DNA from: an uncultured Flammeovirgaceae bacterium
Lineage (GTDB): Bacteria; Bacteroidota; Bacteroidia; Cytophagales; Cyclobacteriaceae
Length of the DNA stretch: 64,000 nucleotides
Direction of reading: 5' to 3'
NCBI GenBank assembly: GCA_937883755.1
Contig: CAKZYA010000014.1
Coordinates: forward strand, 57,830 to 121,829
Below, in pieces: positions 9,709 to 17,600 of the stretch. Below the pieces are notes generated by a model. The model worked only from the letters and a program-made list of their open reading frames with translations. It did not search any database and was not told the origin of the DNA. The first letter of the stretch is position 1. Each line of letters opens with the position of its first letter. A program made the position numbers and the translations under genes.

Positions 9709-11049
9709 TTAGAGAGCAAGTCTGGTAATCTTGCTTAGTAGCGTAATCTGGTTCAGGTCAGAGTAGTCGTACTGATAGACCCCGTCTTCGCCAATAACAA
9801 TAAGCTTATTGTCGCCAGTAATCACATCATAAGCATGAATTCCCCCAATAGTTGCTACCAGATTATCTTCTAGTTCAAACGGGAAGTTGGCATCAAAAAC
9901 TTTTACACCTCCAGCCCCTTCACAAAGAAACAGGGTAGATTCATCCAGACCCATACCGTGGGGGTGTTGCATCTGGTAGCGGGCAACTTCGTGGGGAGAG
10001 TGAGCATCTTTAATATCTACCAACTCCAGCACATTTTCAACTCCTTCGCAAGCATCGCCCGTGCGTAAGGTTACGTATGCGAGTGTATCGTTGGCAACCA
10101 CTGGGTCGCAGGCAGTAGCGTGGCTGTAGGATGATAACAACCGGGGTGATTCGGGGATAGATTTGTCATAAATAAACATACCATTTTGTGCTCCAATAAA
10201 CAGCCGACTTTGATGAGAGTAAATGGTCTCAATCATGACGCTGACACTCATCTCGTTAACCGAAGTGGGGGTGGAAGGGGAGATGAGGTCAAAAACTTGC
10301 AGGTTTTCATCATCAATGGTGTACAGATGATCGCCATTAACCACAAACCTAGACATAGATCCACCTCGCCCTACTGGAATTACCTCAGTCTGACCAAACT
10401 CCTGAATAGGTACATTAGATTGTTGGACAAAACTCTCACGGGCGTGCTCGGCAATATCTAGATGATCAAAATATTGATAAATCCCTGGCTCCCAGAGTGA
10501 CCCCGAAAATTCTCCTTCAAATGTTTCCGTCACATCTAGTTCTTCCCAACGGGTAACTACCCCTTTCTGGGCATCTTGGTAAAAACCAAAGCTATTGAAC
10601 CGGGGAAAGACATTTTCTTCCCGATGTAATATTCTGATATCCTGAGGGTTACTGATATCAATGGCTAACAAATCGATGTAGCTGTCGGCGTACATGATAT
10701 TATCTTGTACGGCCAAATCGTAGTTACCCGGAATGTTGATAAAACTGATCATCTCGGGCTGGGTAGGCTCACTATTGTCAATAATGTGAACTCCCTGACC
10801 AGGCTCATTCAAAAATAAAAAGTGCTGATACTCAAAAATTTTTCCGGTACCGCGCACTGTTTGAGGGGGTAAGACTCTTACTGCCTCCCTGATTTCCTGA
10901 GTAGTGGTATAAACCGGGGTCATCCGGTGAAAGCGAACCGTAGAAGTAACTTGATCAGTGCAAGAGGAAAGAAGGCTGAGGCCAACGCAAACAGGAACAA
11001 CGAAAACCAGCGATTTTCGGACGAGAGGAAGCGCGAGAAAAGGGTTCAT
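9709..11049 (-). CDS. LVIVD-repeat lipoprotein (cassette copy A, gene 1)
   Basis: A 446-residue paralogue of the product at 7357-8703. It has a signal peptide with lipobox LLSSC (Cys30), then propeller-like LVIVD blades (LLAIDISNPQDI, LQVFDLISP, LELVDIKD, VKVFDAN) and the conserved cysteines ATACDP and GDACEG. The start ATG at 11049 lies just inside a dyad at 11053-11090. It is the first gene of the tandem cassette block transcribed leftwards, with its barrel partner starting 58 bases after its stop. The role is unknown; surface display next to a barrel protein is inferred. Confidence 0.8.
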   Translation of the reverse strand: MNPFLALPLVRKSLVFVVPVCVGLSLLSSCTDQVTSTVRFHRMTPVYTTTQEIREAVRVLPPQTVRGTGKIFEYQHFLFLNEPGQGVHIIDNSEPTQPEMISFINIPGNYDLAVQDNIMYADSYIDLLAIDISNPQDIRILHREENVFPRFNSFGFYQDAQKGVVTRWEELDVTETFEGEFSGSLWEPGIYQYFDHLDIAEHARESFVQQSNVPIQEFGQTEVIPVGRGGSMSRFVVNGDHLYTIDDENLQVFDLISPSTPTSVNEMSVSVMIETIYSHQSRLFIGAQNGMFIYDKSIPESPRLLSSYSHATACDPVVANDTLAYVTLRTGDACEGVENVLELVDIKDAHSPHEVARYQMQHPHGMGLDESTLFLCEGAGGVKVFDANFPFELEDNLVATIGGIHAYDVITGDNKLIVIGEDGVYQYDYSDLNQITLLSKITRLAL

Positions 11050-11052
11050 AAT

Positions 11053-11090
11053 TGAATTGATTAAGTAAAAAATTAGGCCTTATCAATTCA
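11053..11090. promoter_or_regulatory. Perfect 9-bp dyad directly upstream of cassette copy A
   Basis: TGAATTGAT (11053-11061) pairs with ATCAATTCA (11082-11090) across 20 bases. It begins four bases upstream of the minus-strand ATG at 11049, so it would lie in the leader and could act as an operator or an RNA hairpin near the start codon. Confidence 0.35.
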
Positions 11091-11208
11091 TACATTCGCT
11101 GTCTTAGCTGATTAGTAAACGAGCAATTTTAGCTCCAAATTATTACCAACTCAAAATAAATTTTCTAGAACTGGGAAGGTGCAAAATTTTATTTTAAAAG
11201 CTGGGTTT

Positions 11209-12372
11209 TCAGAGGTTGGTCGGTAAACGGCGAATAATTCGGGGAGCTAATACGACAACTACTCCCAGAAAAATAGCTAACATTAGCCAGGCACCGTTAA
11301 GAGAAATACCTTCGGCAATAAAGCCAATGAGCGGTGGGCCAATTAGAAAGCCAAAATACCCCATGGTAGTTACGGCGGCAATACCTCGTCCGGGTGCTTC
11401 AGGATTAGCGTACCCAGCGGAGCTAAAAATAATGGGGATTACATTGGATAAGCCCACTCCCACTAATCCGAACCCGATGATGGCTCCCCAAATCTCTAGA
11501 ATAAGAAATACTGCCAATAGACCTATAGCAGCGATCAAGCTTCCAAACTGGAGTACTTTTTGGCGGCCTACGGCTCGTATTATCTTATCGCCCAGCAGCC
11601 TTCCGGCAGCCATGGTGAGGGAAAAAGCGGCAAAACCAATAGCAGCCTGTGAAGCGGTAGCATTGGGTAAATCCATGATATGAATAGCAGTCCAGTCGGC
11701 CATTGCCCCTTCCACCATCAAAATAAAAAATCCTAGCAATGCTAGATACCAAACCAGGGGCTGGGAAGGAAAAACTAGTAGCGGTTCTTTCTTGGTAGAA
11801 TCATTTTTCCCGACCTTTTCAGGCGGAAGTAAAAACCTTAGTGCAACAAGTACTAAAACAAATAAAATACTTAGCATAATAAGCATGTGCTGAACGGGGG
11901 TAAACCCCATTACCAGAAAGGCACTAGCTAGCCCGGCACCTGCTAATCCACCACTGCTAAACAAACCGTGGAAAGAGGACATAATTGCTTGTTGGTACTT
12001 TTGTTCTACCAGTACTCCGTGAGCGTTCATAGCCACATCCATTGAACCATTGACCATTCCGAAGAAGAAAAGCAGTACTGCTAAGCTGAGATAATTGGGC
12101 ATAAGTAGGAGTGTTGCTAGTAGTAGGCAAAAACCAATCGCAGTGAAGCTTACCACTGATTTACTCCCGATCTTTTCTACTAAGCCTCCGGCAATGGGCA
12201 TCGCTAAAATCGCTCCGATAGCAATAATCAGTAATGTTAGGCCTAACTCGCTTTCGCTCAAACTGAATCTATCCCGAATCATCGGAATGTGGGGAACCCA
12301 ACTGGCGAAACCTGCCCCATTTACAAAAAAAATAACCGAAACGGCAATCCTGGCTTTTTGAAGTCGTGTCAA
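11209..12372 (-). CDS. MFS transporter, 12-TM, YbjJ-like
   Basis: A 387-residue major facilitator superfamily permease with about 12 hydrophobic helices and the usual two-half layout. The first loop carries GGLVEKIGSKSVV, a variant of the GxxxDRxGR motif, after TM2. The N terminus RIAVSVIFFVNGAGFASWVPHIPMIRDRFSLSESELG resembles sugar/drug exporters of the YbjJ type. The substrate cannot be read from sequence. The gene has no obvious operon partner: upstream lies a 152-base gap with an inverted repeat, and downstream the LVIVD cassette starts with its own leader. Confidence 0.85.
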   Translation of the reverse strand: MTRLQKARIAVSVIFFVNGAGFASWVPHIPMIRDRFSLSESELGLTLLIIAIGAILAMPIAGGLVEKIGSKSVVSFTAIGFCLLLATLLLMPNYLSLAVLLFFFGMVNGSMDVAMNAHGVLVEQKYQQAIMSSFHGLFSSGGLAGAGLASAFLVMGFTPVQHMLIMLSILFVLVLVALRFLLPPEKVGKNDSTKKEPLLVFPSQPLVWYLALLGFFILMVEGAMADWTAIHIMDLPNATASQAAIGFAAFSLTMAAGRLLGDKIIRAVGRQKVLQFGSLIAAIGLLAVFLILEIWGAIIGFGLVGVGLSNVIPIIFSSAGYANPEAPGRGIAAVTTMGYFGFLIGPPLIGFIAEGISLNGAWLMLAIFLGVVVVLAPRIIRRLPTNL

Positions 12373-12403
12373 GGTTGAATTGTTAAATGGTTCGATTGGC
12401 TAG

Positions 12404-12476
12404 GGGCGTGGGGATTGGAGGTTGGAGTTAGTTGTTTACACTGTGCTCTTATCTCTCTGCGCCTAGCCCCACGCCC
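12404..12476. repeat. Intergenic 10-bp inverted repeat (GGGCGTGGGG)
   Basis: GGGCGTGGGG at 12404-12413 is matched by CCCCACGCCC at 12467-12476, and both arms adjoin CTAGG/CCTAG-like bases. The arms are much more G+C-rich than the surrounding DNA. They sit between two minus-strand genes (VOC protein and MFS transporter). This may be a dispersed repeat or a transcription-attenuating structure. Confidence 0.35.
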
Positions 12477-12524
12477 TTTGTCTTTCAATTTCAAATTTCT
12501 TTCCACTTTCCGTATCTCGCATTT

Positions 12525-12905
12525 TCAAACGGTTATCTCAATCAAATTTCCATCGGGATCAAGAAACGTGCTTTCGTAGTAGCCATCGCCAGTCCGGCGG
12601 GGTCCGTCTACGTGATGTATACCAGCTTGCTGAAGCTCTTGGGTTAGACGGTCAACTTCCTCAGTGCTTCCTAAAGAGATAGCAAAGTGGGCAAGTCCTA
12701 CTGACGGTGATTCTTCGGTAGCAATCAATCCCGGCTTATGCATTAACTCTAAACGAGCACCTGACGAAAAGCTAAGAAAATAAGAAGTGAACTGCTTCTT
12801 AGGATTGTAATACTTCTCTCCCGAGGTAGCACCGAAGTATTGGCAATAGAAGTTCTTCAACTTCTCTAACTGATTCGTCCAGATAGCAATATGCTCAATC
12901 GTCAT
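12525..12905 (-). CDS. VOC family (glyoxalase/dioxygenase fold) protein
   Basis: A 126-residue single-module vicinal-oxygen-chelate protein. It opens with IEHIAIWTNQLEKLKNFYCQYFGA, where the first conserved histidine (His5) is a likely metal ligand, has a central LELMHKP strand carrying the second ligand glutamate, and ends with GDGYYESTFLDPDGNLIEI, whose final glutamate completes the usual metal site. Family members include glyoxalase I, resistance proteins and dioxygenases; the exact reaction is unknown. It is divergent from the AraC regulator at 13062, which may control it, with a 156-base shared upstream region. Confidence 0.88.
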   Translation of the reverse strand: MTIEHIAIWTNQLEKLKNFYCQYFGATSGEKYYNPKKQFTSYFLSFSSGARLELMHKPGLIATEESPSVGLAHFAISLGSTEEVDRLTQELQQAGIHHVDGPRRTGDGYYESTFLDPDGNLIEITV

Positions 12906-13061
12906 TAGAAGTTTGTTTTATACAGAATATTCTTCTTGGTATCTAGCTCAAGTTCTTACAAAGTTAGGGTAACCGATGGGCTATAACTACATCTGATTTT
13001 ACTAATATTGGTGCTTAATTAGCTTTATTTTAGATAAATAGGCTATTTTGCCATCAGTTTT

Positions 13062-13937
13062 ATGAAACAACCTCTTCCAAAATTTGAGAAGGTAGTCGCT
13101 GATCACGACAGTTCCTTTAAAGTTCAGGAGTTAGATCAAGATACAGTTTGTCCGAACACCCGCTGGCATTTTCACCCCGAATATGAGTTGACGTACATTT
13201 CTAACGGAGTGGGGAAGCGGCAGGTAGGTACTCACTTATCTACCTTTACTGATGGAGAATTGATTTTGCTAGGAGCCTACGTTCCTCATTTCTCGTTTAG
13301 TATGGGAAAGCCCCAAATGTACCAGGAAATTACTGTGCAGATTAGTCCCGAATTTATACACTCCCAGCTTTTTGAACTACCGGAACTTCGGTGCATAAAG
13401 TATCTGATAGAATCAGCCAAATTCGGAATCTCCTTCGGAAAAAGCACTAAACAGAAAGTTGAGGTGCTATTAAGAAAGTTGGTAAAAGCTGATGGATTTA
13501 CCAGAATACCATTAGTACTAGAGATATTGAATGTTTTAGCAGTTTCTCAAGAAAGTACGCTGCTAAATGCGCGAGTATTGAACCTAAACAGTAACTCTCA
13601 AAACATAGAAAAAGTTAGTACGCTATTTCAATACATTGAGAAGAATTATCAGAAGAAGATAGAATTAAGCAGTATAGCTCGCGAACTCGCCTTCTCGGAG
13701 ACATATACTTGCCGATTTATCAAGCAAACTACTCTTAAAAACCTCACCCAAATTGCCAACGAGTTTAGAGTTGCCAAAGCCTGTGAATTACTGGTAAACA
13801 CTAACTCACCTATCTCAGAAATTTGCTACTCGGTAGGGTTCAACAATCTCTCTAACTTTAATAAGCAGTTCAAAACATTAACTCAAAATAGCCCTCGGAG
13901 TTATCGGGAAGAGTTTTGGAATAGGGCAACTACCTAA
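13062..13937 (+). CDS. AraC-family transcriptional regulator with cupin sensor
   Basis: A 291-residue regulator. Residues about 1-110 are a cupin-like ligand domain (WHFHPEYELTYISNGVGKRQVG). Residues about 195-287 hold two helix-turn-helix motifs typical of AraC/XylS: IELSSIARELAFSETYTCRFIKQ and ISEICYSVGFNNLSNFNKQFK, ending SPRSYREEFW. It probably binds DNA as a dimer in response to a small carbohydrate or aromatic effector. The divergent VOC gene is a possible target. A damaged duplicate of this gene's 3' end lies about 1 kb downstream (14811-14942), so a second copy once existed here. Confidence 0.9.
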   Translation: MKQPLPKFEKVVADHDSSFKVQELDQDTVCPNTRWHFHPEYELTYISNGVGKRQVGTHLSTFTDGELILLGAYVPHFSFSMGKPQMYQEITVQISPEFIHSQLFELPELRCIKYLIESAKFGISFGKSTKQKVEVLLRKLVKADGFTRIPLVLEILNVLAVSQESTLLNARVLNLNSNSQNIEKVSTLFQYIEKNYQKKIELSSIARELAFSETYTCRFIKQTTLKNLTQIANEFRVAKACELLVNTNSPISEICYSVGFNNLSNFNKQFKTLTQNSPRSYREEFWNRATT

Positions 13938-13976
13938 TAGCTTACCGTTGGCTTCACGCACACTGGTAATTTGCAC

Positions 13977-14552
13977 TTACCTTAGCCAAGCTAGATCAAA
14001 GTTAAAATCGGGTAGTACAGTACCTCCTATCAGTGTCTGGTCAAAGCCGATGATAGATTCAATTTTGTTATCGTGGTATACCCAAGCTTTTTCTTCTTTG
14101 GGGTAGATCAACCACCCCATGCGGCAGCCGTTCGCCATCCACTCATCCATTTTCTGCTGAGAATCTTTCAGGGTATCCGACGGGGAAATCAGCTCAACAA
14201 TAAAGTCGGGACAGAGGGGTGGGAACTTCTCCTGTTCATTGTAGGACAAAGCATCCCAGCGAGATTGTTTTACCCAGGCTGCATCTGGGGAGCGCATTGC
14301 ACCATTGGGTAGAAGAAAGCCGGTAGATGAATTAAAAACTTCGCCAAGCTGGGCTTCGTCATTCCAAATCCACAAACGAGACGTGATACTACTATTTTTC
14401 TTTCCAGTGAGTCCTCCGGTGGGTGACATAATAATAATTTCTCCGTTCGCATTCCGTTCAAGCCGTAAGTCACGGTTTGCTTGGCAAAAATCGTAAAACT
14501 CATCGTCAGTGAACTGTAAATTCTTGGGTAGCCTAATCGCGTACTTTTCCAT
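13977..14552 (-). CDS. Uma2-family (DUF820) restriction-endonuclease-fold protein
   Basis: A 191-residue Uma2/DUF820 protein. The order of motifs fits the family: an N-terminal FTDDEFYDFCQANRDLRLERN.NGEIIIMSPTGG, a central SPDAAWVKQSRWDALS, then CPDFIVELISPSDTLKDSQQKM with the PD-(D/E)xK-like core, and GCRMGWLIYPKEEKAWVY. The family is abundant in cyanobacteria and Bacteroidota and is thought to be nuclease-derived, but its biological role is not established. It is convergent with the AraC gene (39-base gap) and flanked upstream by a heptamer tandem repeat and a MITE-like element. Confidence 0.88.
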   Translation of the reverse strand: MEKYAIRLPKNLQFTDDEFYDFCQANRDLRLERNANGEIIIMSPTGGLTGKKNSSITSRLWIWNDEAQLGEVFNSSTGFLLPNGAMRSPDAAWVKQSRWDALSYNEQEKFPPLCPDFIVELISPSDTLKDSQQKMDEWMANGCRMGWLIYPKEEKAWVYHDNKIESIIGFDQTLIGGTVLPDFNFDLAWLR

Positions 14553-14574
14553 AAGATGAAAGATAAGAAATTTT

Positions 14575-14608
14575 GCTGATAGCTGATAGCTGATAGCTGA
14601 TAGCTGAT
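14575..14608. repeat. AGCTGAT heptamer tandem repeat
   Basis: A partial unit GCTGAT (14575-14580) is followed by four perfect AGCTGAT units (14581-14608). The array lies 22 bases upstream of the Uma2 start codon and directly abuts the left target duplication of the adjacent MITE-like element. Such short tandem arrays can change length by slippage, here possibly altering the Uma2 promoter or leader. Confidence 0.85.
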
Positions 14609-14613
14609 AACCT

Positions 14614-14758
14614 CCAGGGCAAACGCATCAAAATTTTCAAATAGCTTTTCTGGTTAATGAAGCAGGTTTTTACTTTACATATCAAAGAGAAGATGAATGA
14701 TGAAAGTACCAATACTCTTTAAAATCAGCATATCTAGATTTTGATGCGTTTGCCCTAG
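14614..14758. mobile_element. 145-bp MITE-like element with 20-bp terminal inverted repeats
   Basis: The left end CCAGGGCAAACGCATCAAAA (14614-14633) and the reverse complement of the right end (14739-14758) match at 19 of 20 positions. The element is bracketed by a direct repeat ATAACCT at 14607-14613 and 14759-14765 (eight bases if the adjacent C is counted), consistent with a target-site duplication. The interior is 105 bases of A+T-rich DNA with no gene, so it would need a transposase supplied in trans. The parental insertion-sequence family cannot be assigned with certainty. Confidence 0.75.
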
Positions 14759-14810
14759 ATAACCTCGGATATTACTGTCGATCTATTTAAAGCATTACAA
14801 CAAATACTGA

Positions 14811-14942
14811 TCTCCTATCTCAGAAATTTGCTACGCAGTTGGTTTTAATAATCTCTCTAACTTTAATAAGCAGGTTAAAGTAGTGACCGAAAGTAGCTCT
14901 CGAGAGTGTCGTGAAGAGTTTTGGAAGGGTGAAATACAGTGA
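14811..14942 (+). pseudogene. Remnant of an AraC-family regulator (3' end only)
   Basis: Frame 14811-14942 encodes SPISEICYAVGFNNLSNFNK followed by QVKVVTESSSRECREEFWKG and a stop. This matches residues about 247-287 of the intact regulator at 13062-13937, including long identical DNA runs such as CTCAGAAATTTGCTAC. Upstream the match fades within about 25 bases and the frame meets TGA at 14808, so the N-terminal 85% of the gene is missing. It lies 50 bases right of the MITE-like element, suggesting that a duplicated regulator was lost through rearrangement here. Confidence 0.85.
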
Positions 14943-15086
14943 GAAAGTATTATTAGGTAAGCTTAGGTTAGTTTATGCTTGATTCTGTCACAACATAAGG
15001 ATTGGCTTAAAACTTATTTGATAAACACTTAGGATTAATAGAAAATATGGATTAGATTTTAAAAAGGGAATATCACTTTTACACCT

Positions 15087-15692
15087 ATGAAAAAAACCGC
15101 TTTATCACTCACACTATTGCTGTTTACTATTACTGCTTTTTCCCAAACTGGCTTTGGTATTAAGGCAGGTGGAATGATCGCTACTAAGACAGTAGGTGAC
15201 CTTGATCGCAATCTAGAACTTAAGAAAGCTTCTTATTTGGGAGGGGTATTTTATAGCATCCCTTTTAACAAACGATTAGGATTACAACTGGAACTTCTCT
15301 ATGCTAACAAAGGAATCAGTGAACGAGAACAATTTCTCATTAGAGAAGATCTACATTACCTTAACCTACCTATTATGTTACAATATGCGATCACCAAACG
15401 TTTTGGCGTAGAGTTAGGACCAGAAGTGGGGTATCTATTAGAACAAAAACAGATTTTTAATTTTGGGACTCAACCGCGTAGTCCGGCTCAAAAAAGCTTC
15501 GATATGGCGATTAATCTAGGCGTGAATTACGCGTTGGTGGAAAAAGTGTTTCTCAGTTTACGCTACAACTTTGGCATCTACGATACGATCAAGCCTTTCA
15601 ATGAATTCTCTCCTGATAGGCCTCCTCAGGAAGATCCATTTACAGGAAACCGAACGCTACAATTTAGCGTAGGCTATCACTTCAGTCAATAA
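15087..15692 (+). CDS. Outer-membrane beta-barrel protein (PorT-like fold)
   Basis: A 201-residue exported protein. The signal peptide MKKTALSLTLLLFTITAFSQ is followed by GFGIKAGGMIATK, typical of the eight-stranded outer-membrane barrel (OMP_b-brl_2/PorT-like) family. Strands include LGLQLELLYANKGISE, YLNLPIMLQYAITKRFGVELGPEVGYLL and a C-terminal LQFSVGYHFSQ. These proteins are common in Bacteroidota and usually of unknown function; PorT itself belongs to the type IX secretion machinery, but this cannot be inferred here. The MITE-like element at 15720 lies just downstream of its stop codon. Confidence 0.82.
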   Translation: MKKTALSLTLLLFTITAFSQTGFGIKAGGMIATKTVGDLDRNLELKKASYLGGVFYSIPFNKRLGLQLELLYANKGISEREQFLIREDLHYLNLPIMLQYAITKRFGVELGPEVGYLLEQKQIFNFGTQPRSPAQKSFDMAINLGVNYALVEKVFLSLRYNFGIYDTIKPFNEFSPDRPPQEDPFTGNRTLQFSVGYHFSQ

Positions 15693-15719
15693 ATTCAAAA
15701 TAACTAGCTATTTACAAAG

Positions 15720-15869
15720 CTGACGTTACGCAGTGGTTTCTCCGAACCTATTGGCAGTCACTACCCGGCGTGGGTCGCTGCGGGGTCTCAAAAAAGCTAC
15801 CTAAGAGCCTGATATGCCGGAATAAATCCGGTAAGACTTACTATTTGAGTGATTCATACGTAACATCAG
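15720..15869. mobile_element. 150-bp MITE-like element with 8-bp target duplication
   Basis: The element begins CTGACGTTACGCA (15720-15732) and its right end, read in reverse complement from 15869, is CTGATGTTACGTA, matching 11 of 13. It is flanked by perfect 8-base direct repeats TTACAAAG at 15712-15719 and 15870-15877. The interior is noncoding and more G+C-rich than its surroundings, and contains a small CCGGAATAAATCCGG hairpin. It is distinct in ends from the element at 14614. The rest of the gap to 16060 shows only a short hairpin at 15962-15984. Confidence 0.75.
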
Positions 15870-16060
15870 TTACAAAGTTCAAATCTCCCTTTCTTTTTAC
15901 CCGATTAACATATATTTAAACAAACAACTATCTAACAGTTGTAAAGTACAATTCTAATCTAGCAAGCCTTTTAAGGTATCTTGCAAAAATCAGCCAAGGG
16001 GGTTCCGAGTACTCAACTAGATATCAGGACAAAAGTCGCCTGAATTTACTTTAATGCTAA

Positions 16061-17596
16061 CTATTTAGCACTGGCACCGTCCATATGATTCGCCAGAATA
16101 TCCTCCAGATATTCTCGGTTGTTGGCTAAGCGAGGTACTTTATTTTGTCCGCCTAGCTTACCTCGGCTTTTCATCCAACGGTAGAATGTGCCTTTGGGAG
16201 CAGCATGAACCAAGGGGGCATCCACTGCGAGTGATTTTTCTCGTTTAGCGCCGTAATCAGAGTTGAGCTTTTGCAGTGTTTCGTCCAGAATCTGAGTAAA
16301 CTGTTCAAGCGACTCCGGTGGTTGAGAAAATTCAATAATCCACTCGTGGCGGCCTTTATTACTTTCACCAATATATTGTGGAGCGGCGGTAAAGTTCTCA
16401 ATGAGTGCTCTGCTTCGTTTACAGGCTTCAGCCAAGGCTTGTTCCGCATTTTCTATCACCAATTCTTCACCAAAAGCGTTGATAAAATGCTTGGTTCGTC
16501 CGGTTATGAGGAATCGATATGGAAGAGTGGAGGTGAAGCGAATAGTGTCCCCAATTTTATACCGCCATAGTCCCGCATTAGTGCTAATTACAATAGCGTA
16601 GTTTTTTCCTACTTCCACTTCGTCAATAGTAAGAGTGCGAGGCTGCTCCTGATCAAATTCATCCATCGGAATAAATTCGTAGAAGATGCCATAGTCCAGC
16701 ATCAGCAGCATCTCTGTAGAGTTGCGCTGGTCTTGAATACCGAAAAAACCCTCGGTGGCATTGTAGGTCTCAGTGTAGTGCATTTTATCCGAAGGAATCA
16801 GCTTCTGAAATAAGTCGCGGTAGGGTGTAAAAGAAACGGCCCCGTGGAAAAATACTTCCAGGTTAGGCCATATTTCGTGCACGTGTTGGGCTTTTTTTAG
16901 CTCTAAAATCCGCTGCAAAATTACGATGGTCCAGGTAGGTACTCCGGCCATCGCTGTTACATTCTCATGGATTGTAGATCGGGCAATCTTCTCTACTTTG
17001 TCCTCCCAGTTATCCATCAGGGCAATGTCTAAACTAGGGGTTCGAGTGAACTGAGCCCAAAGAGGTAAATTCTTCATCAACACGGCTGAAACATCGCCAG
17101 TATACGATTCGGAATTCTGGTCGAGCTGGTTGATCTGTTGACTCCCGCCGATAGTTAATGTTTTTCCGGCGAACATCTTGGTATTTGGATAATTATTGAC
17201 GTAGATAGAAACCAGGTCTTTTCCACCTTTAAAGTGGCACTCGTCCAATGCTTCTTGGGAAACGGGAATGAACTTGCTAGTAGCATTAGTGGTGCCCGAC
17301 GATTTGGCAAACCACTTGATACGTCCGGGCCAAAGAACATTCTCTTCACCGTATAGCAGACGGTCAATGTAAGGGAAGAATTCTTCGTAGCTAACCACGG
17401 GTACTCGTTCCTGAAACTGCTTTACGCGAGAAATATCCCGGAAACTATATTTTCGGCCGAAAGAAGTGTCTTTAGCTGTTTTTATCAGATTGTGAAAAAC
17501 ATCGAGTTGAACGTCGTGCGGATACTTTAGGAAGAGTTCAATCTGATGAATACGTTTCTTCATCAGCCAAGTCAGGACGGAATTGACTATCTCCAT
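16061..17596 (-). CDS. GH3-family acyl-adenylate-forming enzyme
   Basis: A 511-residue member of the GH3 auxin-responsive-promoter family, ATP-dependent enzymes of the ANL fold that conjugate carboxylic acids to amino acids or other acceptors in plants. The nucleotide motif SSGTTNATSKFIPVS is near residues 97-111, followed by YNATEGFFGIQ and LWRYKIGDTIRFTS, the later adenylation motifs, and a C-terminal GKLGGQNKVPRL. Bacterial GH3 proteins are widespread in Bacteroidota, but their substrates are unknown. The start is four bases after the lptB stop, so it is co-transcribed with lptB and the 18413 gene. Confidence 0.88.
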   Translation of the reverse strand: MEIVNSVLTWLMKKRIHQIELFLKYPHDVQLDVFHNLIKTAKDTSFGRKYSFRDISRVKQFQERVPVVSYEEFFPYIDRLLYGEENVLWPGRIKWFAKSSGTTNATSKFIPVSQEALDECHFKGGKDLVSIYVNNYPNTKMFAGKTLTIGGSQQINQLDQNSESYTGDVSAVLMKNLPLWAQFTRTPSLDIALMDNWEDKVEKIARSTIHENVTAMAGVPTWTIVILQRILELKKAQHVHEIWPNLEVFFHGAVSFTPYRDLFQKLIPSDKMHYTETYNATEGFFGIQDQRNSTEMLLMLDYGIFYEFIPMDEFDQEQPRTLTIDEVEVGKNYAIVISTNAGLWRYKIGDTIRFTSTLPYRFLITGRTKHFINAFGEELVIENAEQALAEACKRSRALIENFTAAPQYIGESNKGRHEWIIEFSQPPESLEQFTQILDETLQKLNSDYGAKREKSLAVDAPLVHAAPKGTFYRWMKSRGKLGGQNKVPRLANNREYLEDILANHMDGASAK

Positions 17597-17600
17597 GTAA

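Noticed and set aside
11216..11683. 155-codon plus-strand frame opposite the MFS transporter
   Set aside because: Antisense to a well-supported transporter. The translation is Pro/Ile/Lys-biased without any motif.
14575..14608. Heptamer array as a CRISPR
   Set aside because: Units are only seven bases with no spacers; this is a simple tandem repeat.
15962..15984. Hairpin GCAAGCCTT...AAGG..CTTGC as a terminator for the barrel or GH3 gene
   Set aside because: Neither strand has a following T run of useful length, and the stem contains a bulge. It is left as an unassigned short dyad.
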